Assembly (NCBI GenBank): GCA_019694295.1
Contig: JAIBCG010000014.1
Coordinates: forward strand, 1-52,001
Reading direction: 5' to 3'
DNA from: Saprospiraceae bacterium
GTDB lineage: Bacteria; Bacteroidota; Bacteroidia; Chitinophagales; Saprospiraceae
Length of the DNA stretch: 52,001 nucleotides
In this document: piece by piece, positions 7,669 to 17,115 of the stretch
Position numbering within the stretch: the stretch's first letter is position 1
How the letters are laid out: every line of letters starts with the position of its first letter
Program-made: the position numbers and the translations under genes
The notes under the pieces: generated by a model
Told to the model about the DNA's origin: nothing
Databases searched by the model: none
Seen by the model: the letters and a program-made list of their open reading frames with translations, nothing else

Positions 7669-9573
7669 TTAATTAGTTCCGGTCACATCGCCCAGTTTGA
7701 CGCCAACAAAATTGGCATTGAACTGGTCAACCTGAATATTATTGAAGTGCAGGGAACCTGCACTGCCGGCTTGATTCGGCCACTTATATCCCGGTGTCAC
7801 AAAAACCCAGGTTTTTTTGGAAGGAAATTCGTACTGTAAACCGAGTATCATTTTATTCAGTATGTTCATATCAGCTGTAGAGATAGTACCGGACAGATTT
7901 ACATCTGCAGCTACTTTTTTATATTCTGATGAAATGGCCTGCTGACCAAGAATACTTTTATTGATAACTACTAGATCTCCTGTTGAAACGCCTTCCAGTG
8001 CAAAGGTACTATAATATGGTGTAATAGTATAATTCTTTCCGATGACTACTTTGTCAAATGAGTATTTACCATCATTGCCTGTAAAGACTGTATCGTTTGT
8101 GAATCCGGATAATACGACCATCACTTTCTTCATAGAGGCAGATTTTGAAGTTTCAATTTTGCCTGATATGCTGCAGACAGGCAATGCCGGCACTTCAAGG
8201 CCGGAGATGGTATCCTTGCCGGTATTGAGTGGATCCAGCCAGTCTTTGAGACGAGTCTGTGGTGTGGCACCCTCGTCCCATGATTTAGAAAACATTCCGT
8301 AAAAAAGGGTAGTTAACGAGCAGGTAGAGCTACCTCCGTGAAGCTGACCGACAATCATTTTGTTTTCGTCAAACAGGGGCGCTCCTGATGACCCTGGCAT
8401 AGATGCTCCTTTGCTCAGTCCTGTGCGCCAGTGGTGGCCGGCTGGTGTTGTGGCACCATAAGCCCAGTTTATAGGGCTTGCCCATACTACCGCAGGATTA
8501 TTGTCTAAAGAAATTTTCTTAACATCGCCATTCGGGTGATGAATGGTGGCAGTCTTTGATGGTTTCTTGAGTGCTGATTTATTCCAGCCATTGAAGTAAG
8601 CATTTATCAGTACCGGTATATCTGTTTTCAACTTATAAAGTGTAAAATCGCTCTCTTCCCTTCTGGCCACAAGGTCGCAACCGGTCATTGTTTGGTATTC
8701 GGGTGATTCTACCGGTGTTGTACAGTCGGCCGTTTCCCATCCGAATGCAAAAATGTAATTGTCATAATATGGCACCAAACCATGTTCGCAATGGAATGCA
8801 GATAATATATAAGGTGTACGGTCTTTTTTGGTATTGTTAACCAAAGAACCTGTGCAATAATAATAACCTTTGTCTGAAGCTATCAATATGCGTACTACAC
8901 CGTTTTTTTCTTTTCCATATTGGCTGCCCTCCGGGCAATTTACATTAATCATGCAAGGCCAGGATGACTGATATGCCGGATCACCAAGTAAGGATTGTTG
9001 TTGGATGGGCACATTAGGATTTTCTTTATAGACGAAATAAAGTTTATCAAGTAAAAATGGCAATTGGGCTTCTACTTTATCCGGTATATTATATTCAATG
9101 ATGATGTCACTACCAGACACCGGACCGATTGTAAGCTTATCAGCCAGATTGTTCTTGGATGATGTGTAGGCGCCTTTGAGTATTTTTGTATTGGCCGAAT
9201 ATATGAACAAGCTGCCACCGTCTGGTATGTTGACTTTATTCAGGCAGACAATCCAGCCTTTTGATTCATTGGCATTTATCTTCATACGCCATATCAAAAT
9301 ACCTTCTGCTTTTTCCCAGATTCCATTGTCCAAAGGATTATCACCCCATGTCACCGGCAATGCAAATCTGTCTTGGCCACTTGTCTCGTCTTCCTTGATT
9401 GCAAGAGAAATATTAGGTAGCTGCGGAGAAAAAACCGGCAATTGATCCATTGCAGTAAGTTGCGGCAAATTTCTCCACGAGGCAGGAGTTGACTTTTGTG
9501 TAAGCTGTGCATTAACCAGACTGGTCGTCAGTAATAACAAAAACACAAATCCGGTTAATTTTAGGCTTTTCAT
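7669..9573 (-). CDS. Secreted trypsin-like serine protease with dockerin-like C-terminus
   Basis: Exported endopeptidase of 634 residues. The signal peptide is residues 1-22, ending VNAQ. The protease region (about 210-450) shows the catalytic His in LSAFHCEHG, Asp in REESDFTLYKL, and Ser in GSSGAPLFDE, similar in layout to lysyl-endopeptidase-like proteins of Bacteroidota. It is followed by a carboxypeptidase-D-like beta domain (about 470-540) and a dockerin-like segment with the calcium loop DVNLSGTISTAD and a final VGVKLGDVTG. No T9SS sorting domain follows, although that ending usually precedes one in related proteins. How it reaches or stays at the surface is therefore unclear. Confidence 0.82.
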   Translation of the reverse strand: MKSLKLTGFVFLLLLTTSLVNAQLTQKSTPASWRNLPQLTAMDQLPVFSPQLPNISLAIKEDETSGQDRFALPVTWGDNPLDNGIWEKAEGILIWRMKINANESKGWIVCLNKVNIPDGGSLFIYSANTKILKGAYTSSKNNLADKLTIGPVSGSDIIIEYNIPDKVEAQLPFLLDKLYFVYKENPNVPIQQQSLLGDPAYQSSWPCMINVNCPEGSQYGKEKNGVVRILIASDKGYYYCTGSLVNNTKKDRTPYILSAFHCEHGLVPYYDNYIFAFGWETADCTTPVESPEYQTMTGCDLVARREESDFTLYKLKTDIPVLINAYFNGWNKSALKKPSKTATIHHPNGDVKKISLDNNPAVVWASPINWAYGATTPAGHHWRTGLSKGASMPGSSGAPLFDENKMIVGQLHGGSSTCSLTTLFYGMFSKSWDEGATPQTRLKDWLDPLNTGKDTISGLEVPALPVCSISGKIETSKSASMKKVMVVLSGFTNDTVFTGNDGKYSFDKVVIGKNYTITPYYSTFALEGVSTGDLVVINKSILGQQAISSEYKKVAADVNLSGTISTADMNILNKMILGLQYEFPSKKTWVFVTPGYKWPNQAGSAGSLHFNNIQVDQFNANFVGVKLGDVTGTN

Positions 9574-9631
9574 TGATATGTCGGGTATGTTGTTGAAAAA
9601 ATCAGTTTATATGACAAAAAAGCGTGCCATT

Positions 9632-11269
9632 CTAAACAACGACTGATTCGCCATATAATTGTCTGCGTTGTTCTTTGACTGCATCCGATGCCAGAAATTC
9701 ATCGTAATCCATAAGTTTGTCCATCATACCATTTGGCGATATCTCCACTACACGGTTAGCGACTGTTTGCATAAACCGGTGGTCATGAGAGGTAATGAAC
9801 AGACTACCCGGAAAGGCAGTCAGTGCATTATTGAATGCTGTGATTGACTCGAGGTCGAGGTGGTTTGTTGGTTCGTCCACAAGCAGAAAATTAGGGCCCG
9901 AAAGCATGATTTTTGACAGCATACATCTGACCTTTTCACCACCCGACAGTACACTCACCATCTTGTAAACTTCTTCTCCTGAGAACAACATTTTACCCAA
10001 AAATCCGCGAATAAATTGTTCATCTTTTTCTTTAGAATACTGTCGCAACCAGTTAATCAGATCAAGGTCGTGCTCGACTGCAAAATAGTCGGCATTCTCT
10101 ACCGGAAGGTAATCTTTTGTAATGGTTTGGCCGTATTCATAGTTGCCTTCATCCGGCTGATCGATACCCGCAATTACATTGTAGAATGCTGTAGTAGCAA
10201 CACTGTCTTTTGATACCAGACCAATTTTATCGCCTTTGTTAAACTGAACATTCACATTGCGAAATAACCACTCGCCATTTAGGTTTTTCTTACCGAGATT
10301 GTTGCATTTGAATATTTCATTACCGGCTTCACGCTCCGATTTAAAGAAAATAAAAGGATATTTTCGGCTACTGGGCTGTATTTCTTCAAGGTTGAGTTTG
10401 TCAAGGGCTTTCTTTCGGCTGGTAGCCTGCTTTGATTTGGATGCATTGGCGGAAAATCGCTGGATGAATTCCATCATTTCCTGTCTTTTCTTGTCGAGTT
10501 TGGCATTTTTATCCAGCATCTGCTTGAGGGCAAGTTGACTCGACTCGTACCAGAAAGAGTAGTTACCACTGAATATTTTTATTTTACCAAAATCGATGTC
10601 CACAACATGTGTACAGACCATATCTAGGAAATGTCTGTCGTGCGAAACCACGATGACTAGATTGCGGTAATCGGCAAGAAAATCTTCGAGCCACATGATG
10701 GTCTCCGGATCAAGGTCGTTGGTAGGCTCATCGAGTAGCAGAATATCAGGGTTGCCAAAAAGGGCTTGTGCCAATAGTACCTTTACTTTTTGAGTACCAT
10801 TGAGTTGGTGCATTAACTGGTAGTGGAGGTCTTCGGTGATGCCCATATTACTAAGCAATTCGGCTGCATCACTTTCAGCTGTCCATCCACCCATTTCACC
10901 ATATTTGGTTTCGAGTTCGGCAGCCCGCATACCATCCTCTTCGGTGGCATCGGGGTCCATGTATATGGCATTCTTTTCATTCATGATGTCGTACAGCTCG
11001 CGGTAGCCCATCATAACAGTAGAAAGCACATCGTATTCGTCAAACTCGAAGTGATTCTGCTTTAGTACTGCCATTCTATAACCAGGCTCAATACTCACCG
11101 AGCCTCTTGTAGCATCTATCTGTCCTGACAAAATCTTTAGAAAAGTAGTTTTTCCGGCACCATTGGCACCGATAACCCCATAACAATTGCCGCCTGTGAA
11201 AGTCAGATTTACTTCATCAAACAGAACTCTTTTGCCATATTGCAGGCCCAAATTACTTACTGTAAGCAT
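9632..11269 (-). CDS. ABC-F family ATPase (YbiT-like)
   Basis: Soluble tandem-ATPase protein of the ABC-F family, which acts on ribosomes rather than in transport. Two nucleotide-binding domains are linked by a charged region (about residues 235-310). Domain 1 has Walker A GANGAGKTT and Walker B ILLLDEPTNDLD, but its signature is LNGTQ rather than LSGGQ. Domain 2 has a degenerate Walker A (GLVSKDSVATTAF), signature LSGGEKVRCML and Walker B FLLVDEPTNHLDL. Length 545 fits YbiT-type members. No transmembrane segments are present. The -7 box at 11290-11297 gives a leader of about 20 bases. Confidence 0.9.
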   Translation of the reverse strand: MLTVSNLGLQYGKRVLFDEVNLTFTGGNCYGVIGANGAGKTTFLKILSGQIDATRGSVSIEPGYRMAVLKQNHFEFDEYDVLSTVMMGYRELYDIMNEKNAIYMDPDATEEDGMRAAELETKYGEMGGWTAESDAAELLSNMGITEDLHYQLMHQLNGTQKVKVLLAQALFGNPDILLLDEPTNDLDPETIMWLEDFLADYRNLVIVVSHDRHFLDMVCTHVVDIDFGKIKIFSGNYSFWYESSQLALKQMLDKNAKLDKKRQEMMEFIQRFSANASKSKQATSRKKALDKLNLEEIQPSSRKYPFIFFKSEREAGNEIFKCNNLGKKNLNGEWLFRNVNVQFNKGDKIGLVSKDSVATTAFYNVIAGIDQPDEGNYEYGQTITKDYLPVENADYFAVEHDLDLINWLRQYSKEKDEQFIRGFLGKMLFSGEEVYKMVSVLSGGEKVRCMLSKIMLSGPNFLLVDEPTNHLDLESITAFNNALTAFPGSLFITSHDHRFMQTVANRVVEISPNGMMDKLMDYDEFLASDAVKEQRRQLYGESVVV

Positions 11270-11289
11270 TTACTGTATTTAAATTTACA

Positions 11290-11297
11290 CAAAGGTA
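11290..11297 (-). promoter_or_regulatory. -7 promoter box (TACCTTTG) of the ABC-F gene
   Basis: Minus-strand TACCTTTG matches TAnnTTTG and lies 20 bases upstream of the ATG at 11269. Confidence 0.55.
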
Positions 11298-11376
11298 TGA
11301 ATTATTTCATCCAATCAGGCACAGATATTGGTCAAAATCAATTACTACTCTCAAACTGTAATAGTACAGAACACTG

Positions 11377-12600
11377 TCAAATATTCTGGGCAATGTCGTG
11401 CATCACAAAATCGCTAAGATAGCTGAATTCTTCTGTGAGACTGCCTTGTTTTGTCATTGTTGCACGCCTTATTACAGCACTGTCTTCATTCATCAACTCA
11501 GGAAGAATCACTGAAATGAATTTTTCACCAAAAGAATTGGAAGCATCTCGTGGCAACTCGTTCGGTAGGTTGTCGATAGACATAATATCAATACTCTCTT
11601 CGGTATATGGCTTGCATTCCTGAAGGGTCTTTCTGCTAAAACCGAATACGGGATCCTCAATCGTGCTTGCTTTGATAGTTGTTGGCACAGACGAATCAGG
11701 TGCAATGTCACAGGTAATATCAGCGATGACTTTGGTAAAGAAATCGGTCCGCTGAATGTCAGAAAGCGTAAAAAAGGCAAGTGATTTCTTGTCCCAGAAT
11801 ATTCCGTTAATAAAAATGTCGGCTACCGCAAGGTATTTCATAAAGTCCATTTCGAAAAGCTCAGGATGTGTGTAGTACTCCTTTTTTTGAAATTCGCCTC
11901 CGGATTTTTTCTTTACATAGTCAAGCACATCGAGTTGCGTATAAACAGCTGTGCTGTATTCTTTCGAAAGAAAATCGGATGGTGCTACTGATTGAAATCC
12001 CATATCGTCTAGTACTTGAGCAGCTCCCATACCTACCCTTCCTTTACCTGTGAGTACAATTTTTATAGGGGGCCATTGGACGGTTGAATAATATTCGCGA
12101 GCATCTTCGTAATGAGGGAATGAATTCATCCTTGGGAGATGGAATAAACCTGTTCGTTGTCCGTATGTATAAAGCCCGTTATGAGCACCAACCACACCGG
12201 CAAAGTGACCAAAAGCAATGAGCCGTTCATGATTTTCGTCTGTCAGTACTTCATAGTCTATCATGGCAATGTTCTTTTCGATCATTGCCTGTAACAACCC
12301 ACGATTATGTACTTGCTTTTTGATGGTATGAGAAAAGAAGAAATATGTCTTATTAGGTATCAGCTGCTCAATTGGCACTTCCTTTATACCGATAAGTACA
12401 TCGGCATTGCTGACATCTTCTACCACAGGTACTCCGGCCTTAATATAATCTGCATCAGGATAACATCTATGCGGACTGCTCTGGACACTGATAGTCCAAC
12501 CTTCCGACATGAGATGACTGCACTGCTCAGGTGTAAATGCGACTCGTGCATCAGGTGGTATTTTCCCTTCTCTGATTATTCCTATAGATGGTTTACTCAC
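11377..12600 (-). CDS. Saccharopine dehydrogenase-like NAD(P)-dependent oxidoreductase (lysine-forming type)
   Basis: A 407-residue member of the alanine dehydrogenase/PNT N-domain superfamily, most like the lysine-forming saccharopine dehydrogenase (LYS1-type) subgroup. The N-terminus GIIREGKIPPDARVAFTPEQ holds the family's REGK..D.RVA..P segment; FFFSHTIKKQ corresponds to the substrate-site histidine region; FGHFAGVVGAHNGLYTYG and KIVLTGKGRVGMGAAQVL (Rossmann) follow. It begins with GTG; no ATG is available before residue 31, and the GTG lies 21 bases after a perfect -7 box. A role in lysine metabolism is inference from the family. Confidence 0.75.
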   Translation of the reverse strand: MSKPSIGIIREGKIPPDARVAFTPEQCSHLMSEGWTISVQSSPHRCYPDADYIKAGVPVVEDVSNADVLIGIKEVPIEQLIPNKTYFFFSHTIKKQVHNRGLLQAMIEKNIAMIDYEVLTDENHERLIAFGHFAGVVGAHNGLYTYGQRTGLFHLPRMNSFPHYEDAREYYSTVQWPPIKIVLTGKGRVGMGAAQVLDDMGFQSVAPSDFLSKEYSTAVYTQLDVLDYVKKKSGGEFQKKEYYTHPELFEMDFMKYLAVADIFINGIFWDKKSLAFFTLSDIQRTDFFTKVIADITCDIAPDSSVPTTIKASTIEDPVFGFSRKTLQECKPYTEESIDIMSIDNLPNELPRDASNSFGEKFISVILPELMNEDSAVIRRATMTKQGSLTEEFSYLSDFVMHDIAQNI

Positions 12601-12621
12601 TGTAGTTCTTTTTTAGGGCTG

Positions 12622-12629
12622 CAAAGCTA
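12622..12629 (-). promoter_or_regulatory. -7 promoter box (TAGCTTTG) of the saccharopine-dehydrogenase-like gene
   Basis: Minus-strand TAGCTTTG fits TAnnTTTG exactly and precedes the GTG start at 12600 by 21 bases. This supports the GTG start. Confidence 0.55.
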
Positions 12630-12922
12630 CAGTTTTTTACCTGAAAAAGATAGGCTTGATGTAAACCAGCCAGGATGATTTTCATCATGCGCATATATTC
12701 AGGTATCTTGATGCTGTGTGAAGTAGGAATTCGCATCCTACAAATATGATGAAATACTCATTATAATTAACCTCCTCCTTATTTCACACAATGCTCATAC
12801 CCAGGCCAATGAACGAAAAAACATCCAGTCATTTCTTTCGTTAAATAGGTTGTAAAAATATTTGCAGAGCATAACTTTTTATACTTCTGAGGCGTTCTTA
12901 TTATCACTTAAATACGCATAGC
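12630..12922. other. Intergenic region between divergent genes
   Basis: No gene is visible. It contains a small perfect hairpin (12723-12741, arms GTAGGA and TCCTAC) and, near 12868-12890, imperfect promoter-like sequence upstream of the DUF547 gene (TAACTTTT instead of TAnnTTTG). Nothing else stands out. Confidence 0.5.
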
Positions 12923-13618
12923 ATGAAATGGCTAACAAGTTTATTAATAGTGTTCCACTTTACCGGATTTTCACAAGATGCTTCCCTTCACGGCATATTC
13001 AATGATTTGTTGATTAAACATGTTAACCAAGCTGGCTTTGTTGATTATAAAGGATTTAAAAAGGATGAAAAAGAACTTGATAAATATCTAAAAATACTAG
13101 AAAAAAATGCACCCTCGGTCACTGCTTCAAAAAATGAACAACTTGCCTTCTGGATTAATGCTTATAATGCTTTTACCATAAAATTGATTCTGAAGAATTA
13201 TCCTGTCAGTAGCATCGAGCTTATCAACAACGGAAAACCATGGGATTTGAAATGGATAAAAATAGCTAACAAAACCTACAGCCTGAATAATATTGAACAC
13301 GACATCATACGCAAGCAATTTAAGGATCCGAGAGTACATTTTGCATTGAACTGCTCTGCAAAGTCGTGTCCGCCCTTACTTAATCAGGCTTATTCAGCAA
13401 AAATACTAGATGCCCAACTGGAAACCCAGACCAAAAACTTTATTCTGAATAAAAAATACAATCAGATCAACAGTTCGGGAGTTAAACTCTCTATGATATT
13501 CAGTTGGTATGCCTCAGATTTTGGTGATGTACGGAAGTTCATAAGCAAATACACCAACATTGATGCGAATGCTAAAACAACGTGGCTTGAGTACAATTGG
13601 CAACTGAATGAACAATAA
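12923..13618 (+). CDS. DUF547 domain-containing exported protein
   Basis: A 231-residue protein with a short signal peptide (MKWLTSLLIVFHFTGFSQ) followed by a DUF547 domain over most of its length. Diagnostic pieces are FVDYKGFKKDEKELDKYL near the start, QLAFWINAYNAFTIKLIL (the conserved FWINAYNAF motif), LNNIEHDIIRKQFKDPRVHF and ALNCSAKSCPPL. The biochemical function of the domain is unknown; the conserved Cys/His residues suggest an enzyme. It is monocistronic as far as can be seen. Confidence 0.88.
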   Translation: MKWLTSLLIVFHFTGFSQDASLHGIFNDLLIKHVNQAGFVDYKGFKKDEKELDKYLKILEKNAPSVTASKNEQLAFWINAYNAFTIKLILKNYPVSSIELINNGKPWDLKWIKIANKTYSLNNIEHDIIRKQFKDPRVHFALNCSAKSCPPLLNQAYSAKILDAQLETQTKNFILNKKYNQINSSGVKLSMIFSWYASDFGDVRKFISKYTNIDANAKTTWLEYNWQLNEQ

Positions 13619-13774
13619 AGCTGGTGACTGTCCACTTGGTGGAATGCGTTGAGAATAGACAATTCAGAAATACTGAAAGTATATCATCAACTTTACAATT
13701 ATTGTATTTTCTTACAGATAACTACACATAATTTTAGAAAAGCATTATAATTGCATCTAAATTAATCTTTTCGA

Positions 13775-14332
13775 ATGTTTGATATTATTGTAGTTATCGT
13801 TCTAGGCCTGGGCTTCTACCTTGGTTATCAGCGTGGAATCATCAAAACCCTGTTCGATACTTTATCTCTGATAGTTGCCATTTTAGCAGCATTAAAATTA
13901 TCGCCTGTAGTCATCACCATTATGCAGAAAATAATGTCCGAGAGTCCAAAAATGGCTTACTTTCTTGGTCTTTTACTGACATTTGTACTTGTATTGTTTC
14001 TTGTAAGGTTTGTAGGAAGAAAAGTGGAAAGCATACTTGAAGCTGCCCATATCAATTTCATCAATAAAATCGGTGGCGGAGGCCTGCAGGCATTCTTTTT
14101 TGCATATCTGCTTAGTCTGCTTATATGGCTCGTTAATTCTGTAGGTCTTATAAAGGAAACGACCAAACAAACCGCCGTGACATATCCTTTTATGGCAGCA
14201 ATGCCCGAAGTCGGGAAAGCAGCTATTGCCTCGGTTAAACCTTTATTCAAAAGCTTTTGGGACAAAACCTCAGAGATAATGGATGATGTAGCTGACACAC
14301 CTGAACTTCAGCCTGAAGCGAAGCCAAAATAA
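13775..14332 (+). CDS. CvpA family membrane protein
   Basis: A 185-residue protein with four predicted transmembrane helices (about residues 2-20, 25-45, 63-82, 103-122). It starts with the family-like MFDIIVVIVLGLGFYLGYQRG, and a Gly-rich INKIGGGGLQAFFFAYLL follows helix 3. CvpA proteins are named for their effect on colicin V export in E. coli; in Bacteroidota the role is undefined. The C-terminal tail is charged and cytoplasmic in the expected topology. It converges with mutS, with only about 40 bases between the stop codons. Confidence 0.82.
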   Translation: MFDIIVVIVLGLGFYLGYQRGIIKTLFDTLSLIVAILAALKLSPVVITIMQKIMSESPKMAYFLGLLLTFVLVLFLVRFVGRKVESILEAAHINFINKIGGGGLQAFFFAYLLSLLIWLVNSVGLIKETTKQTAVTYPFMAAMPEVGKAAIASVKPLFKSFWDKTSEIMDDVADTPELQPEAKPK

Positions 14333-14373
14333 ACCGGGCATTCAAATATTCTTTACATACAGGATTAAGTGAT

Positions 14374-17007
14374 TCAACTTTCTCCTTCTGTAATTTTTTG
14401 GAGTTCTATCAGCTTAAGCATACAATCAACAGGTGTCATGTTGTTGACATTCAGCTGTTTTAGTTGTTTCTTAATTTCTTCGGCTGACTCATCCTTAGTT
14501 TCAAAAAATGACAACTGCATATTTTGTGTTGGCGTCTGGCGGCCATTACCAGGTCGGTCATCCTGCAGTATGTGTTTTTCTTCCAATTCAGCAAGGATTT
14601 GGTTAGAGCGACTTATGATTTCACGAGGCATGCCGGCCATTTTAGCTACATGGATTCCGAAGCTATGCTGGCTACCACCGGGTTGTAGTTTTCTCAGGAA
14701 AATAACTTTCGAATTGGCCTCTCTGGTACTCACATGAAAATTCTTGATACGCCGGTGCATGTTCTCAAGCTCATTGAGTTCGTGATAGTGTGTGGCGAAC
14801 AATGTTTTGGCCCGGGCTTCGGGTTGATTATGAATGAATTCGGCAATACTCCAGGCTATGGAAATACCATCATAAGTACTGGTACCACGACCTATCTCGT
14901 CAAGTAATATCAGACTTCTTTTTGAGAGGTTATTCATGATATTAGCAGTCTCATTCATTTCTATCATAAAGGTAGATTCGCCTGATGAAATATTGTCAGA
15001 AGCGCCCACCCTCGTAAAAACCTTATCAACAATGCCGATGGTAGCACTCTCAGCCGGCACGAACGACCCCATTTGTGCCATCAGAACGATGAGTGCTGTC
15101 ATACGCAACACTGCTGACTTCCCTGCCATATTGGGTCCTGTTATCATTAATATTTGCTGTGTCTCAGAGTCCAGGAAAATGTCATTCGGTACATAGCTTT
15201 CTCCTGCCGGAATGATGGTTTCTATCACAGGGTGACGGCCTTCCTTGATGTCAATCAGTAGCGAATCGTTAATCACAGGTTTTACATATCGGTTTTTTCG
15301 GGCCACCCTGGCAAAAGAAAGAATACAATCAAGTTTGGCAATCACTTGAGCATTATGCTGGACGGGCATGATGTATTGTTGTATTTCTTCTACAAGTTCC
15401 AGAAACAGTTTTTCCTCGAGTTCCGTTATTTTTTCTTCGGCTCCTAATATCTTAGTTTCAAGGATTTTGAGTTCATTGGTGATGTACCTTTCTGCACCGG
15501 TAAGCGTTTGTTTCCTTATCCAGTCGTCGGGTACGAGTCCTTGGTCTTTGTACTTGTTCGTTACTTCAAGATAATATCCAAACACATTATTAAACCCTAT
15601 TTTCAATCCCGAAATACCGGTTTTTTCAGCTTCCGTTTGTTGTATCTCAAGCAATATCTCCTTCGAATTGTTCATCAGATTGACCAGTTCGTCAAGTTCT
15701 GCATTAAATCCTGATTTGATTACTGAGCCTTTGCTTATGCTTGACGGGGCATCCTCATTGAGCTGTGCCGATATCTGTGCACGGATGGCCTTACAGTCAT
15801 GGATACTGTCACCCGATTTCTGCAATTCGGCCAGGCCACTATTAAGCAGCATTTCCTTTACAGGTTTGACATGATCGAGTGCTCGTTTGAGCTGAACAAC
15901 CTCACGTGGCGATATCCTGCCCATTGCTACCTTAGACACGATGCGTTCGAGGTCGCCTATCTGCCTTAGTTCGGCTTCTACATTTTCGGCAATGTCGGCT
16001 TCATACAGGAAATACGAAACCTGACTCAATCTGGAATCAATAGCTATTTTGGAGAGGAGTGGCAGGGTTATCCATTTTTTCATCATCCTGCTGCCCATAG
16101 GTGTTATCGTCTGGTCAAGTACGTTGATGAGTGGTACACCGCCGACATTTTGGCTGTGTACAAGTTCAAGATTCCGGATTGTAAAACGGTCTAACCATAC
16201 GTATTTGTCATTTGCGAGGCGAGCAATGCTATTGATATGGCCAAGTTCTTTTTTTTCTGAAGTGTGCAGATAATGTAGTACGGCCCCGGCCGCAATTTTT
16301 GCTCCACCCATCTCCTCAATCCCGAAGCCCTTCAGGCCCGTTACCTGAAAATGATTCAACAAGAGTTCGCGTGTATTATCTTCTGTATAAACCCATTCAT
16401 CTATGCCGTAAGAGTAAAAACTATCGCCGAAATGTCTTGTAAAATCCTTCAACTGGCTTTTTGGCATGATTACTTCAGATGGCACAAAGCTTTGGAGCAA
16501 TTTACTCAGATATGGCAGTTCGCCTTCTGACACAAGAAATTCACCCGTTGATACATCTAGCAGACCAATACCGTAATGTTCATTCGGCAATTTATAGACA
16601 GAGGCAAGATAATTATTAGATCTGTGATCAAGTAGCTTATCATCAAGTGCCAGACCGGGTGTCACCACATCAGTTACACCGCGTTTTACAATCTTCTTTT
16701 CTTTGGATGGCTTTTCGAGCTGATCGCAAATAGCTACCCGATAACCAGCCTTAACCAGCCTTGGCAGGTACATATCTAGTGAATGATGTGGAAAACCGGC
16801 TAGCTCAGTATCTGCCGAACCGTTGTTGCGGTTGGTAAGTACTATACCGAGTGCCTGAGCGGTTTTTACGGCATCTTGTCCGAATGTTTCATAAAAATCA
16901 CCTACCCTGAACAGCAGAATAGCATCAGGATGTTGTTTTTTGATGGAATAATATTGTAACATCAAGGGAGTGGTAGGTACGACCTCATCTCCGGTGGAGT
17001 TCTTCAT
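14374..17007 (-). CDS. mutS: DNA mismatch repair protein MutS
   Basis: Recognises mismatches and small loops and recruits MutL. At 877 residues it has full MutS1 architecture: the mismatch-contacting Phe-x-Glu in VGDFYETF (F38, E40), connector and lever/clamp domains, and a C-terminal ATPase with Walker A GPNMAGKS (about residue 623), signature STFMIEMNETANI, Walker B LILLDEIGRGTSTYDG and FATHYHELNEL. The terminal helix-turn-helix region is present. A -7 box lies at 17034-17041, giving a leader of about 26 bases; it is divergent from the TerB-like gene. Confidence 0.97.
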   Translation of the reverse strand: MKNSTGDEVVPTTPLMLQYYSIKKQHPDAILLFRVGDFYETFGQDAVKTAQALGIVLTNRNNGSADTELAGFPHHSLDMYLPRLVKAGYRVAICDQLEKPSKEKKIVKRGVTDVVTPGLALDDKLLDHRSNNYLASVYKLPNEHYGIGLLDVSTGEFLVSEGELPYLSKLLQSFVPSEVIMPKSQLKDFTRHFGDSFYSYGIDEWVYTEDNTRELLLNHFQVTGLKGFGIEEMGGAKIAAGAVLHYLHTSEKKELGHINSIARLANDKYVWLDRFTIRNLELVHSQNVGGVPLINVLDQTITPMGSRMMKKWITLPLLSKIAIDSRLSQVSYFLYEADIAENVEAELRQIGDLERIVSKVAMGRISPREVVQLKRALDHVKPVKEMLLNSGLAELQKSGDSIHDCKAIRAQISAQLNEDAPSSISKGSVIKSGFNAELDELVNLMNNSKEILLEIQQTEAEKTGISGLKIGFNNVFGYYLEVTNKYKDQGLVPDDWIRKQTLTGAERYITNELKILETKILGAEEKITELEEKLFLELVEEIQQYIMPVQHNAQVIAKLDCILSFARVARKNRYVKPVINDSLLIDIKEGRHPVIETIIPAGESYVPNDIFLDSETQQILMITGPNMAGKSAVLRMTALIVLMAQMGSFVPAESATIGIVDKVFTRVGASDNISSGESTFMIEMNETANIMNNLSKRSLILLDEIGRGTSTYDGISIAWSIAEFIHNQPEARAKTLFATHYHELNELENMHRRIKNFHVSTREANSKVIFLRKLQPGGSQHSFGIHVAKMAGMPREIISRSNQILAELEEKHILQDDRPGNGRQTPTQNMQLSFFETKDESAEEIKKQLKQLNVNNMTPVDCMLKLIELQKITEGES

Positions 17008-17033
17008 GGTATGCTGCCTGATAATTTGAACTG

Positions 17034-17041
17034 CAAATATA
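17034..17041 (-). promoter_or_regulatory. -7 promoter box (TATATTTG) of mutS
   Basis: Minus-strand TATATTTG, a perfect TAnnTTTG, 26 bases upstream of the mutS ATG. It stands back-to-back with the plus-strand box at 17082-17089. Confidence 0.55.
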
Positions 17042-17081
17042 CTTTTAATACAGAATTTTTACAAAATTTAACAGCAATGGT

Positions 17082-17089
17082 TATCTTTG
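17082..17089 (+). promoter_or_regulatory. -7 promoter box (TATCTTTG) of the TerB-like gene
   Basis: Perfect TAnnTTTG, 26 bases before the ATG at 17116. It lies downstream of an alternative upstream start at 17011, which argues that 17116 is the real start. Confidence 0.6.
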
Positions 17090-17115
17090 TGCTTCATTTA
17101 AAATATAGCAAACAC

